Origin: Allobosea sp.
Lineage (GTDB): Bacteria; Pseudomonadota; Alphaproteobacteria; Rhizobiales; Beijerinckiaceae
Reading direction: 5' to 3'
DNA length: 64,000 bases
NCBI RefSeq assembly: GCF_030695125.1
Contig: NZ_JAUYTP010000068.1
Span: forward strand, 124,001 to 188,000
Positions 33,188 through 39,956 of the stretch are shown here, in pieces; the stretch's first letter is position 1, and each line of letters starts with the position of its first letter. Position numbers and translations under genes: made by a program. The notes below the pieces were generated by a model. The model saw only the letters and a program-made list of their open reading frames with translations, searched no databases and was not told where the DNA came from.

Positions 33188-35554
33188 TTGTCAGACCACA
33201 GCATCACCTCCGCCCCCCTGCCCCGCCCCGGCGGCCTCGCTGCGCGCGCTCAGGCCGCGCCCGCGGCCGGCTATCTCGCCGGGCTGAACCCGGAGCAGCG
33301 CCAGGCGGTCGAGGCCACCGACGGGCCCGTGCTCGTGCTGGCCGGCGCCGGCACCGGCAAGACCCGCGTGCTCACCACCCGCATCGCCCATCTGATCGCG
33401 ACGAACCGCGCCTTTCCCTCGCAGATCCTCTCGGTGACCTTCACCAACAAGGCCGCGCGCGAGATGAAGGAGCGCATCGGTCATCTCGTCGGCGCGGTCG
33501 CCGAGGGCATGCCGTGGCTGGGCACCTTCCATTCGATCTCCGCCAAGATCCTGCGCCGCCACGCCGAACTGCTCGATCTGCGCAGCGATTTCACCATCCT
33601 CGACACCGACGACCAGATCCGCCTGATGAAGCAGGTGATCGCGGCCGAGGGCATCGACGAGAAGCGCTGGCCCGGTCGGATGCTGGCGGGCTTCATCGAT
33701 TCCTGGAAGAACCGGGGCCTCGCCCCCAAGGATGTCGCGCCAGGCGAGGCCGCCGTCTTCGCCAACGGCAAGGGCGGCAAGCTCTACGCCGCCTATCAGG
33801 ACCGGTTGAAGAGCCTGAACGCGGTGGATTTCGGCGATCTCCTGCTGCACTGCCTGACGCTCTTCCGCGACCATCCCGACGTGCTCGCCACCTATCACGA
33901 GCGCTTCCGCTACATCCTCGTCGACGAGTATCAGGACACCAACACCGCCCAGTATCTCTGGCTGCGCCTGCTGGCTCAGGGGCGGCGCAACATCGCCTGC
34001 GTCGGCGATGACGACCAGTCGATCTATGGCTGGCGCGGCGCCGAGGTCGACAACATCCTGCGCTTCGAGCACGATTTTCCCGGCGCCACGGTGATCCGGC
34101 TGGAGCGCAACTACCGCTCGACCGGCCATATCCTCGCCACCGCGTCAAAACTGATCGCCCGCAACGAGACGCGGCTGGGCAAGACGCTGCGCACCGAGGA
34201 CGAACTCGGCGAGAAGGTCACCGTCACCGGCGCCTGGGACAGCCAGGAAGAGGCGCGGCTGATCACCGACGAGATCGAGGCGATGCAGTCGAAGGGCGAC
34301 AACCTCGCCGAGATCGCCGTGCTGGTGCGCATCTCCGCCCAGATGCGCGAGCTGGAGGAGCGCTTCGTCCAGACCGGCGTGCCCTATCGCGTCATCGGCG
34401 GCCCGCGCTTCTACGAGCGGGCCGAGATCCGCGACGCCATGGCCTATCTGCGCTGCGTCGTCTCGCCCACCGACGATCTCGCCTTCGAGCGCATCGTAAA
34501 CCAGCCCAAGCGCGGCCTGGGCGACGCCACCATCCAGATCCTGCACAACCACGCGCGTGCGACGCAGCTTTCGCTGCTGCAATCAGCCCGCGCCATCGTC
34601 GAGAGCGACGAGCTCAAGCCCAAGGCGCGCACGAGCCTGCGCGAACTGGTCGAGGCCTTCGGCCGCTGGTCGAAGCGGGCCGAGCACATGCCGCAGGGCG
34701 AGCTCGCCGAACTCGTGCTGGAGGAGAGCGGCTACACCGAGATGTGGCAGAAGGACCGCTCGGCCGACGCCGCCGGCCGGCTCGAAAACCTGAAGGAGCT
34801 GGTGCGCTCCCTCGACGAGTTCCCCGACCTGCCGTCCTTCCTCGAGCATGTCTCGCTGGTGATGGACACCGACAATGGCGACGTGACCGAGCGCGTCTCG
34901 ATCATGACGCTGCATGGCGCCAAGGGGCTGGAGTTCGACACGGTCTTCCTGCCCGGCTGGGAGGAAGGCCTGTTTCCCAACCAGCGTGCGCTCGACGAGA
35001 GCGGCCGCGCCGGTCTGGAGGAGGAGCGCCGCCTCGCCCATGTCGGGCTGACGCGCGCCCGCAAGCGGCTGAAGCTCTATTTCGCCTCCAACCGCCGCAT
35101 CCACGGGCTCTGGCAGTCGAGCCTGCCCTCGCGCTTCATCGACGAACTGCCCGAGGAGCATGTCGAGGTCGTCCAGGCGGCATCCAACTATTCGCAGGGC
35201 GGCTATGGCGCCTCGCGCTTCGACCGGATGGAGAGCTTCGGCTCCTCCTACAACACGCCGGGCTGGCAGCGCGCCCAGGAGAACAAGGCCAAGGGCGGCG
35301 GTTTTTCGGAGAACGGCGCCAATTTCGGCCAGAGCGGCTTCGGCAACAACCGCCAGCGCGGCCCCCTCCTGATCGAAGGCGAACTCACCGCCAAATCCTC
35401 AGGCTCCTCCGCCTATGACGAAGGCGCCCGCGTCTTCCACGTCAAATTCGGACCCGGCTCGGTCGCCAGCGTCGACGGCAACAAGCTGACGGTGGATTTC
35501 GACAAGGCCGGGCGGAAGATGGTGCTGGACTCATTTGTGCAGAAGGCGGGGTGA
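33188..35554 (+). CDS. uvrD: UvrD/PcrA-type superfamily 1 DNA helicase
   Basis: This 788-residue 3'-5' helicase is of the UvrD/PcrA/Rep type for repair and removal of stalled complexes. The motifs are LNPEQRQAVEA (Q motif), the P-loop GAGTGKT at 53-59, TFTNKAAREMKERI, LVDEYQDTN, GDDDQSIYGWRGA, LERNYRS, VSIMTLHGAKGLEFDTVFLPGWEEGLFP and LTRARKRL. A C-terminal Tudor-like module ends it (VFHVKFGPGSVASVDGNKL...), as in PcrA/UvrD. The start is TTG at 33188; no ATG or GTG lies nearby in frame before the Q motif. About 75 Gly/Asn-rich residues link core and tail. Confidence 0.93.
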   Translation: MSDHSITSAPLPRPGGLAARAQAAPAAGYLAGLNPEQRQAVEATDGPVLVLAGAGTGKTRVLTTRIAHLIATNRAFPSQILSVTFTNKAAREMKERIGHLVGAVAEGMPWLGTFHSISAKILRRHAELLDLRSDFTILDTDDQIRLMKQVIAAEGIDEKRWPGRMLAGFIDSWKNRGLAPKDVAPGEAAVFANGKGGKLYAAYQDRLKSLNAVDFGDLLLHCLTLFRDHPDVLATYHERFRYILVDEYQDTNTAQYLWLRLLAQGRRNIACVGDDDQSIYGWRGAEVDNILRFEHDFPGATVIRLERNYRSTGHILATASKLIARNETRLGKTLRTEDELGEKVTVTGAWDSQEEARLITDEIEAMQSKGDNLAEIAVLVRISAQMRELEERFVQTGVPYRVIGGPRFYERAEIRDAMAYLRCVVSPTDDLAFERIVNQPKRGLGDATIQILHNHARATQLSLLQSARAIVESDELKPKARTSLRELVEAFGRWSKRAEHMPQGELAELVLEESGYTEMWQKDRSADAAGRLENLKELVRSLDEFPDLPSFLEHVSLVMDTDNGDVTERVSIMTLHGAKGLEFDTVFLPGWEEGLFPNQRALDESGRAGLEEERRLAHVGLTRARKRLKLYFASNRRIHGLWQSSLPSRFIDELPEEHVEVVQAASNYSQGGYGASRFDRMESFGSSYNTPGWQRAQENKAKGGGFSENGANFGQSGFGNNRQRGPLLIEGELTAKSSGSSAYDEGARVFHVKFGPGSVASVDGNKLTVDFDKAGRKMVLDSFVQKAG

Positions 35555-35572
35555 GCTGCTCGGGCGGTTCCC

Positions 35573-35899
35573 TCACATAATCCCCTCCAGCCCCTTCCGC
35601 ATCACCAGGTTCAGCAGCTTCAGTGAGGCCCCGTCCGGCGTTTTCTCGCCGCGTTCCCATTTGCTGACCGTGCCTTTGCTGACGTTCAGGTAATGGGCGA
35701 AGACAGGCTGAGAGATGCGCTCGCGCTCCCGCAGGGCCTTGATGGCGTCGGGCTCGAGTTTTTCGACCGGCGCGAGGCAGCCCGCGTCGAACTCCCGCAT
35801 CGTTTCGCGGTCTAGCACCCCGGCCTTGTGCAAACCGCTCATCGTCTCATGGAGGATCGCGAGCGTCCGTGTCGCCGCCTTGGGCCGTCTGAGCGTCAT
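35573..35899 (-). CDS. HTH (XRE-type) antitoxin of a toxin-first TA module
   Basis: This 108-residue protein has a helix-turn-helix at about 58-95: REREISQPVFAHYLNVSKGTVSKWERGEKTPDGASLKLLNLV, of which the core is SQPVFAHYLNVSKGTVSKW. It matches HigA/NadS-like antitoxins. Its ATG overlaps the toxin stop (ATGA at 35896-35899), so translation is coupled with the toxin first. It should bind both the toxin and the operon promoter around 36280-36347. It ends 18 bases past the convergent helicase gene. Confidence 0.82.
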   Translation of the reverse strand: MTLRRPKAATRTLAILHETMSGLHKAGVLDRETMREFDAGCLAPVEKLEPDAIKALRERERISQPVFAHYLNVSKGTVSKWERGEKTPDGASLKLLNLVMRKGLEGIM

Positions 35900-36279
35900 G
35901 ATACACCCTCGCAATCGATCGCGATGATCTCCCCGGCGGCGATCGCCACCGCGATATCGGTCTGCGATAAACGCAGTGTCACCGCACTGGCTTTCTTGAA
36001 CAGTGCCAGTTCCACGGCCGTGATGTTGTCTCTCTCGTTCTTCGCAAAGCCCCGGATGAAGAACAGATCTGTGCCCGAGCGAAACAGCACGATCGTCCGA
36101 AACCCTCCTGACCGGCCTTCGCCCTCCCGCGCCACCCGCTGCTTGATAACGCCGCCGCCGAGGTCGGCGTCGATCCGCCCAGCCGCAATGTCCCTGGCCG
36201 CACGACACAACAGCGAGTCGCTGATACCCGCCTTGCGTGCATAGCGGGCAAACGGCTTAAATGCGTAAACGGCTGCCAT
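35896..36279 (-). CDS. RelE/HigB-type toxin
   Basis: This 127-residue toxin candidate has the series AAVYAFKPFARYARKAGISD, DLGGGVIKQRVAREGEGRSGGFRTIVLFRSG, and FFIRGFAKNERDNI. This is the RelE-fold family close to HigB2, whose basic Arg/Lys patch cuts mRNA on the ribosome. I chose the ATG at 36279; the frame opens 15 codons earlier with non-family residues. It precedes its antitoxin, the reverse of most RelBE but normal for HigBA. A small Cys-rich gene starts on the opposite strand 69 bases away. Confidence 0.82.
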   Translation of the reverse strand: MAAVYAFKPFARYARKAGISDSLLCRAARDIAAGRIDADLGGGVIKQRVAREGEGRSGGFRTIVLFRSGTDLFFIRGFAKNERDNITAVELALFKKASAVTLRLSQTDIAVAIAAGEIIAIDCEGVS

Positions 36280-36347
36280 GCCGCGATCCAGCCTCGACCA
36301 CGGCACCATAGCACCAGGGACCACACAAATAAAGCGGGGAGCTGCTG

Positions 36348-36518
36348 ATGCACCACAAGCGCAAACGCCCGAAATCAGCCCGCGCCGGCTGCCTGCTCTG
36401 CAAGCCGCACAAGGCGAATGGCTGCTGCCCCGATCACAAAAATATGCGCTATGGCAACCGCCGCCGCTATGAGGCGGGCCGTGACCAACTGCGCTGCGAG
36501 GGCCTTAACGCGCGGTAG
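36348..36518 (+). CDS. Small Cys-rich basic protein (56 residues)
   Basis: This short frame begins MHHKRKRPKSARAGCLLCKP and contains five Cys (about 15, 18, 26, 27, 50) and many Lys/Arg. CLLCKPHK and CCPDH could bind zinc. GGGGAG lies seven bases before the ATG. From memory, similar KRPKSxRAGCLxCKPHK proteins are widespread and often lie near toxin-antitoxin genes, with no known role. It is divergent from the RelE-type toxin. Good codon usage and a clean ribosome site support a real gene. Confidence 0.68.
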   Translation: MHHKRKRPKSARAGCLLCKPHKANGCCPDHKNMRYGNRRRYEAGRDQLRCEGLNAR

Positions 36519-36529
36519 GTCAAGCCGCC

Positions 36530-36641
36530 CCGTCATCCCGGACAAGCCGCGAAAGCGGCGCCGATCCGGGATCCATCATCGAGCGATGTCCCATCCTATG
36601 ATAGATCCCGGGACTTCGCTGCGCGAAGCCCAGGATGACGG
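36530..36641. repeat. Palindromic intergenic repeat, family A copy 2
   Basis: CCGTCATCCCGGACAAGCCG at the left end is matched by CCCAGGATGACGG at the right, with GATCCGGGATCCATCATCG and ATGATAGATCCCGGG arms inside. The GCCGCGAAAGCGGC side hairpin also occurs in copies at 8545-8649 and 50365-50472. It lies between the Cys-rich small gene and the convergent HxlR gene. Confidence 0.78.
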
Positions 36642-36660
36642 CGCGGTTGTCTGAGCAGCT

Positions 36661-37080
36661 TCACCGCCCCTCCCGCGCCTTGAACGCCCGGCGCGCCGCC
36701 TCGACCTGCGCGTGATAGGTCTCCGCCCAGACCCAGACCCCGCAGAACGCCGCCGTCAGCTCGCGGCCGATCTCGGTCATCGTGTAATCGACATGCGGCG
36801 GGATCACCGGATGGACCTTGCGGGTGATCAGCCCGTCGCATTCCATCTGCCGCAGCGTCTTGGTCAGCATCTTCTGGCTGATGCCGCCGACGGTCCGCCC
36901 GATCTGGCGGAAGCGCAGCGTGCCGTGTTCCTCCAGCGCCTCCAGGATCAGCATGGTCCATTTGTCAGCGACCTGGCCGATCACGTCCCGCACCAGCGCC
37001 TCGACCTCCGGCGCGACCGCGGGATGGACCAGCCGGCCCTGTTCGCGCATCGCCTCCACGGCCTCGCGGATCATCTGCAT
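36661..37080 (-). CDS. HxlR-family transcriptional regulator
   Basis: This 139-residue winged-helix regulator shows VIGQVADKWTMLILEALEEHGTLRFRQIGRTVGGISQKMLTKTLRQMECDGLITRKV, whose core ADKWTMLIL and ISQKMLTKTLRQME define HxlR/YodB-type proteins. A wing (PPHVDYTMTEIGREL) and a dimerisation helix follow. There is no obvious redox Cys at the N-terminus. AAAGGAG precedes the ATG. The divergent neighbour is an SDR oxidoreductase, a common target; the palindrome at 37098-37110 lies between them. Confidence 0.9.
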   Translation of the reverse strand: MQMIREAVEAMREQGRLVHPAVAPEVEALVRDVIGQVADKWTMLILEALEEHGTLRFRQIGRTVGGISQKMLTKTLRQMECDGLITRKVHPVIPPHVDYTMTEIGRELTAAFCGVWVWAETYHAQVEAARRAFKAREGR

Positions 37081-37097
37081 GCGACGCTCTCCTTTGG

Positions 37098-37110
37098 GTG
37101 CCTATGGCAC
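37098..37110. promoter_or_regulatory. Candidate HxlR operator
   Basis: GTGCC-TAT-GGCAC is a perfect 5-bp inverted repeat, followed after nine bases by another GGTGCC (37116-37121). It sits 18 bases before the regulator start and 74 before the SDR start, so one dimer site could control both. Confidence 0.45.
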
Positions 37111-37183
37111 TTTCGGGTGCCTTCTTTCGAATGGAGAGCATCGGCCCTAGCTGTGTCGGACGCAACCGAGAAAGGGCCTTGCG

Positions 37184-37927
37184 ATGAACATCACCGGCAA
37201 CACCATCCTCATCACCGGCGGCGGCAGCGGCATCGGCCGCGCCCTGGCCGAAGCGCTGCATGCCAAGGGCAACAGCGTCATCATCGCCGGCCGCCGCGAG
37301 CGCGTGCTCGACGAAGTCACGCAGGCCAATCCCGGCATCGCGTCGATGCTGCTCGACATTCAGGACAAGGCGGACATCGCAGCTTTTGCCCGTGAGGCCG
37401 TCACGCGCTTTCCGGCGCTCGACGTCGTCATCCACAATGCCGGCATCATGAAACCGGAGACGCATGTCGATCTGACCATCGCCGAGGAGACGATCGCGAC
37501 CAATTTGCTCGGGCCGATCCGGCTGACGGCGGCGCTGCTGCCGCATCTGCTCGCCCGGCCGCGCGCCTCGGTCGTCACCGTCTCGTCAGGCCTTGCCTTC
37601 GTGCCCCTGGCTGCGACCCCGACCTACTCCGCCACCAAGGCGGCGATCCATTCCTGGTCGATGGCGCTGCGCCATCAGCTTAAGGACACCTCGGTCGAGG
37701 TCGTCGAGATCGCGCCACCTTACGTGCAGACCGAACTCCTCGGCGCGCACCAGTTGACCGACCCCGACGCGATGCCGCTCGCCGCGTTCACCGACGGGGT
37801 GATGGCGATCCTCGAAGACGCCCCCGCCTCCGGGGAGGTCATCGTCGAGCGCTGCAAGCCGCTGCGCTTCGCAGAAGAAAACGGCAACTTCGCCGGCGTT
37901 TTCGCGATGGTGAACAGCCGGCACTGA
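37184..37927 (+). CDS. Short-chain dehydrogenase/reductase (DltE-like)
   Basis: This 247-residue classical SDR has a nucleotide-binding start ILITGGGSGIGRALAEAL. NAG is in VVIHNAGIM, Ser in VTVSSGLA, and the catalytic Tyr and Lys in YSATKAAIHSW. The sequence resembles the DltE-type branch found with HxlR regulators. The substrate is unknown. AAAGGG precedes the ATG. It is divergent from and probably controlled by the HxlR protein, possibly in response to electrophiles or quinones (inference). Confidence 0.9.
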   Translation: MNITGNTILITGGGSGIGRALAEALHAKGNSVIIAGRRERVLDEVTQANPGIASMLLDIQDKADIAAFAREAVTRFPALDVVIHNAGIMKPETHVDLTIAEETIATNLLGPIRLTAALLPHLLARPRASVVTVSSGLAFVPLAATPTYSATKAAIHSWSMALRHQLKDTSVEVVEIAPPYVQTELLGAHQLTDPDAMPLAAFTDGVMAILEDAPASGEVIVERCKPLRFAEENGNFAGVFAMVNSRH

Positions 37928-37942
37928 TCGGCAAGGACCCCC

Positions 37943-38030
37943 GCGTCATTCTCGAGCCTGAACCGAGAATCTTCCAAACCAGACAGCACTGGTTTCCGAG
38001 ATGGTCGGGTCAAGCCCGACCATGACGCGG
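37943..38030. repeat. Palindromic intergenic repeat, family B copy 2
   Basis: CGCGTCATTCTCGAGCCTGA at the left and GGTCGGGTCAAGCCCGACCATGACGCG at the right (key parts GTCGGG...CCCGAC and CATGACG) form inverted ends. Each end has its own hairpin. It is the same plan as the copy at 3028-3116. It lies between the SDR gene and prmA; the prmA frame extends into it, which argues for the shorter start. Confidence 0.72.
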
Positions 38031-38084
38031 GGGCCGACATGGCGGGCCATGACAACGGCCCGCGCGCCTGCTAATCCCCCGATC

Positions 38085-39032
38085 ATGCGTGAAGGTCTTC
38101 TGCCATCGACGGTCGCGACCGTCCTCGAACTCTCCACCTCGGGCGAGAAGGCGCGCGCGCTGACCGAGCTGCTGGGCGAGGTTTTCGACCCCACCGAAAC
38201 CGCGATCTCGGCCTTCGAGATCGAAACCGGCGTCACCACGCTCTCGCTGAATGCGCCCTGGAAGGTCGAGATCTATTTCGCGGTTCATCCCGACGAGGAG
38301 GCCGTGCGCGACATGCTGCGCCCCATCGTTGGCGACGTCATTGACACCACGCCCTTCGAGACGGTCAACCAGCAGGACTGGGTCGCCGCCAGCCTCGACG
38401 GGCTGAAGCCCGTCCGCGCCGGCCGTGTCCTCGTCCATGGCGCGCATGACCGCGACGCGGTGCGCATCAACGATGTCGGCATCGAGATTCCCGCCGCGCT
38501 CGCCTTCGGCACGGGCCATCACGGCACGACCGCCGGCTGCCTGCTCGCGCTCGATGCCGAACTGAAGCGCCGTCGCCCGCGAAACGCCATCGATGTCGGC
38601 ACCGGCACCGGCATTCTTGCGCTGGCGCTCGCCAAGCAGATCAAGCGCAAAGTCGTCGCCGGCGACATCGACGCCATCGCGGTCGAGGTCGCCGCCCACA
38701 ACGCCCGCGTCAACCACGCACCGCACGCGCTCGATCTCTATGTCGCGCCGGGCCTGCGCCACGCCAGGGCGAACCGTCCGGGCCATTTCGACCTCGTCTT
38801 CGCCAACATCCTCGCTGGGCCGCTGAAACGCCTCGCCCCGTCGATCGCGCGGGTGCTGTCGGATGACGGCACGGTCATCCTCTCGGGCCTGCTGGCGATG
38901 GACGTCGCCGGTGTCGTCTCGACCTACCGGCACCAGGGGCTCTATCTCGCCCGCCAGTCGCTGCGCGAAGGCTGGGCGACGCTGGTCATGAAAAAAGGCG
39001 GCGCAGCCCCAAGGCCACGCCACCTTCGATAA
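38085..39032 (+). CDS. prmA: Ribosomal protein L11 methyltransferase
   Basis: This 315-residue enzyme methylates lysines and the N-terminus of ribosomal protein L11. The N-terminal substrate-recognition part covers about 1-110. The SAM domain shows FGTGHHGTTAGCLLAL, AIDVGTGTGILALALA, GDIDAIAVEVAAHNA and LVFANILAGPLKRLAP; the N-I-L-A replaces the more usual NPP-like motif in this family. I chose the ATG at 38085 because earlier starts run back toward the repeat; ATG 38049 is an alternative. Neither has a good ribosome site. The aminopeptidase P gene about 0.9 kb downstream is a frequent neighbour. Confidence 0.92.
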   Translation: MREGLLPSTVATVLELSTSGEKARALTELLGEVFDPTETAISAFEIETGVTTLSLNAPWKVEIYFAVHPDEEAVRDMLRPIVGDVIDTTPFETVNQQDWVAASLDGLKPVRAGRVLVHGAHDRDAVRINDVGIEIPAALAFGTGHHGTTAGCLLALDAELKRRRPRNAIDVGTGTGILALALAKQIKRKVVAGDIDAIAVEVAAHNARVNHAPHALDLYVAPGLRHARANRPGHFDLVFANILAGPLKRLAPSIARVLSDDGTVILSGLLAMDVAGVVSTYRHQGLYLARQSLREGWATLVMKKGGAAPRPRHLR

Positions 39033-39204
39033 TCCTGAAAGTCGTTCAGGCGCCGCCGCGAGGGACGGAGTGATCCTTCGCTAGGACGCGGCGAATGGCG
39101 CGCCGCGCGAGAACCGGAGCGGAGCGGACATGAAGTCCGTGAGCACCGGAAGCGCAGCGCGGTGGGTCAGGCGCCCGGCCTAGTAGAAGGAGCGCCCGTC
39201 CCGC

Positions 39205-39333
39205 TCAGAAGCCGATATGGCCGTACTTGGCTTCCGCCTCCGCCTGCATCGCGCGGGCGTCGTGCCAGACGGCGGAGGTGAACTTCGCGGCGTCAATGAT
39301 GGTCTCGTAAACATGCTTGATGATGGCGATCAT
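39205..39333 (-). CDS. Small protein of 42 residues, unknown
   Basis: This short frame starts MIAIIKHVYETIIDAAKFTS and ends KYGHIGF. It is predicted as one amphipathic helix with a hydrophobic first half. AAGGA lies nine bases before the ATG. It follows the 80-residue gene on the same strand after 78 bases, so they may share a transcript. No family is recognised, though short helical proteins ending in a similar Lys-Tyr-Gly/Pro stretch are common in Hyphomicrobiales (from memory). The 172 bases between it and prmA show nothing clear. Confidence 0.55.
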   Translation of the reverse strand: MIAIIKHVYETIIDAAKFTSAVWHDARAMQAEAEAKYGHIGF

Positions 39334-39411
39334 GGTCTTGGTCCTTGAAAGCGCCGGAGGCCGGCGCGGAATGGGAGGCTCCGGCGCGTCATGCGCCGGA
39401 CAGCACGGCGC

Positions 39412-39654
39412 TCACCGGTTGAAGGGCAGCGTCTCGTCGCTCGACAGCGTGGTGGCGGGAATGCCGCCGAGCAGGATGCCGGATTCGTTGATGCGGTAGC
39501 TGTAGGCGCGCAGTTCGCGCAGCGCCGAGCGGCGGCGGCTCTCGATCATCGCAGCGTAAAGGCGCTGCCAGAAGCCGGGGCCTGCCGAAGCGGCGGCAGT
39601 CTGCTTGACGTCGGTCGCAGGCAGGACGGAGGTGTCGTTCAGCACATAGGTCAT
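39412..39654 (-). CDS. Small protein of 80 residues, unknown
   Basis: This protein opens MTYVLNDTSVLPATDVKQTA. A basic helix RLYAAMIESRRRSALRELRAY occupies the middle, and the end reads GILLGGIPATT plus a polar tail. The helix with Trp-Gln-Arg and many Arg resembles DUF1127-like small proteins, but the match is not firm. GAGGAGA lies before the ATG. Two palindromic operator-like sites about 80-115 bases upstream point to specific regulation. It is transcribed away from the aminopeptidase P gene. Confidence 0.6.
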   Translation of the reverse strand: MTYVLNDTSVLPATDVKQTAAASAGPGFWQRLYAAMIESRRRSALRELRAYSYRINESGILLGGIPATTLSSDETLPFNR

Positions 39655-39733
39655 AGGGATCCATCTCCTCAATCGAAACGAAGGACAGTCCCGGTCGCTT
39701 CCTCGTTCTCTTATGCGACCAAAGTGGTACGTC

Positions 39734-39769
39734 TTCGCACTTGCGAAAAGGGGACTTCGCAGATGCGAG
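39734..39769. promoter_or_regulatory. Two tandem operators TTCGCA-N2-TGCGAR
   Basis: TTCGCACTTGCGAA (39734-39747) and TTCGCAGATGCGAG (39756-39769) are copies of one dyad whose centres are exactly 22 bp apart, two helical turns. A different inverted repeat ATGCGT-CTG-ACGCAT follows at 39772-39786. They lie in the 302-base gap between the leftward 80-residue gene and the rightward aminopeptidase gene. This spacing suits cooperative binding of a dimeric regulator. The rest of the gap shows nothing else clear. Confidence 0.6.
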
Positions 39770-39956
39770 ATATGCGTCTGACGCATGCGTACCGCAGGTT
39801 TTCATTAACGATTGACGAATTCGCATAACGATGCGGCAGAAGCCTGCTTTTGCGGCGGCTGTCTCATGGGTCCTGATGGGCCGCGGCCCGGCATTTCGAC
39901 TCGCCATCGCCGCCGGCAGCCGCGACGATGGCGCAAAGCTCAACCGGACCCGCCCG

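Noticed and set aside
39033-39204. Gap between prmA and the 42-residue gene checked for an RNA or a small gene.
   Set aside because: Only weak GC-rich complementarity and no convincing frame, terminator or tRNA fold.
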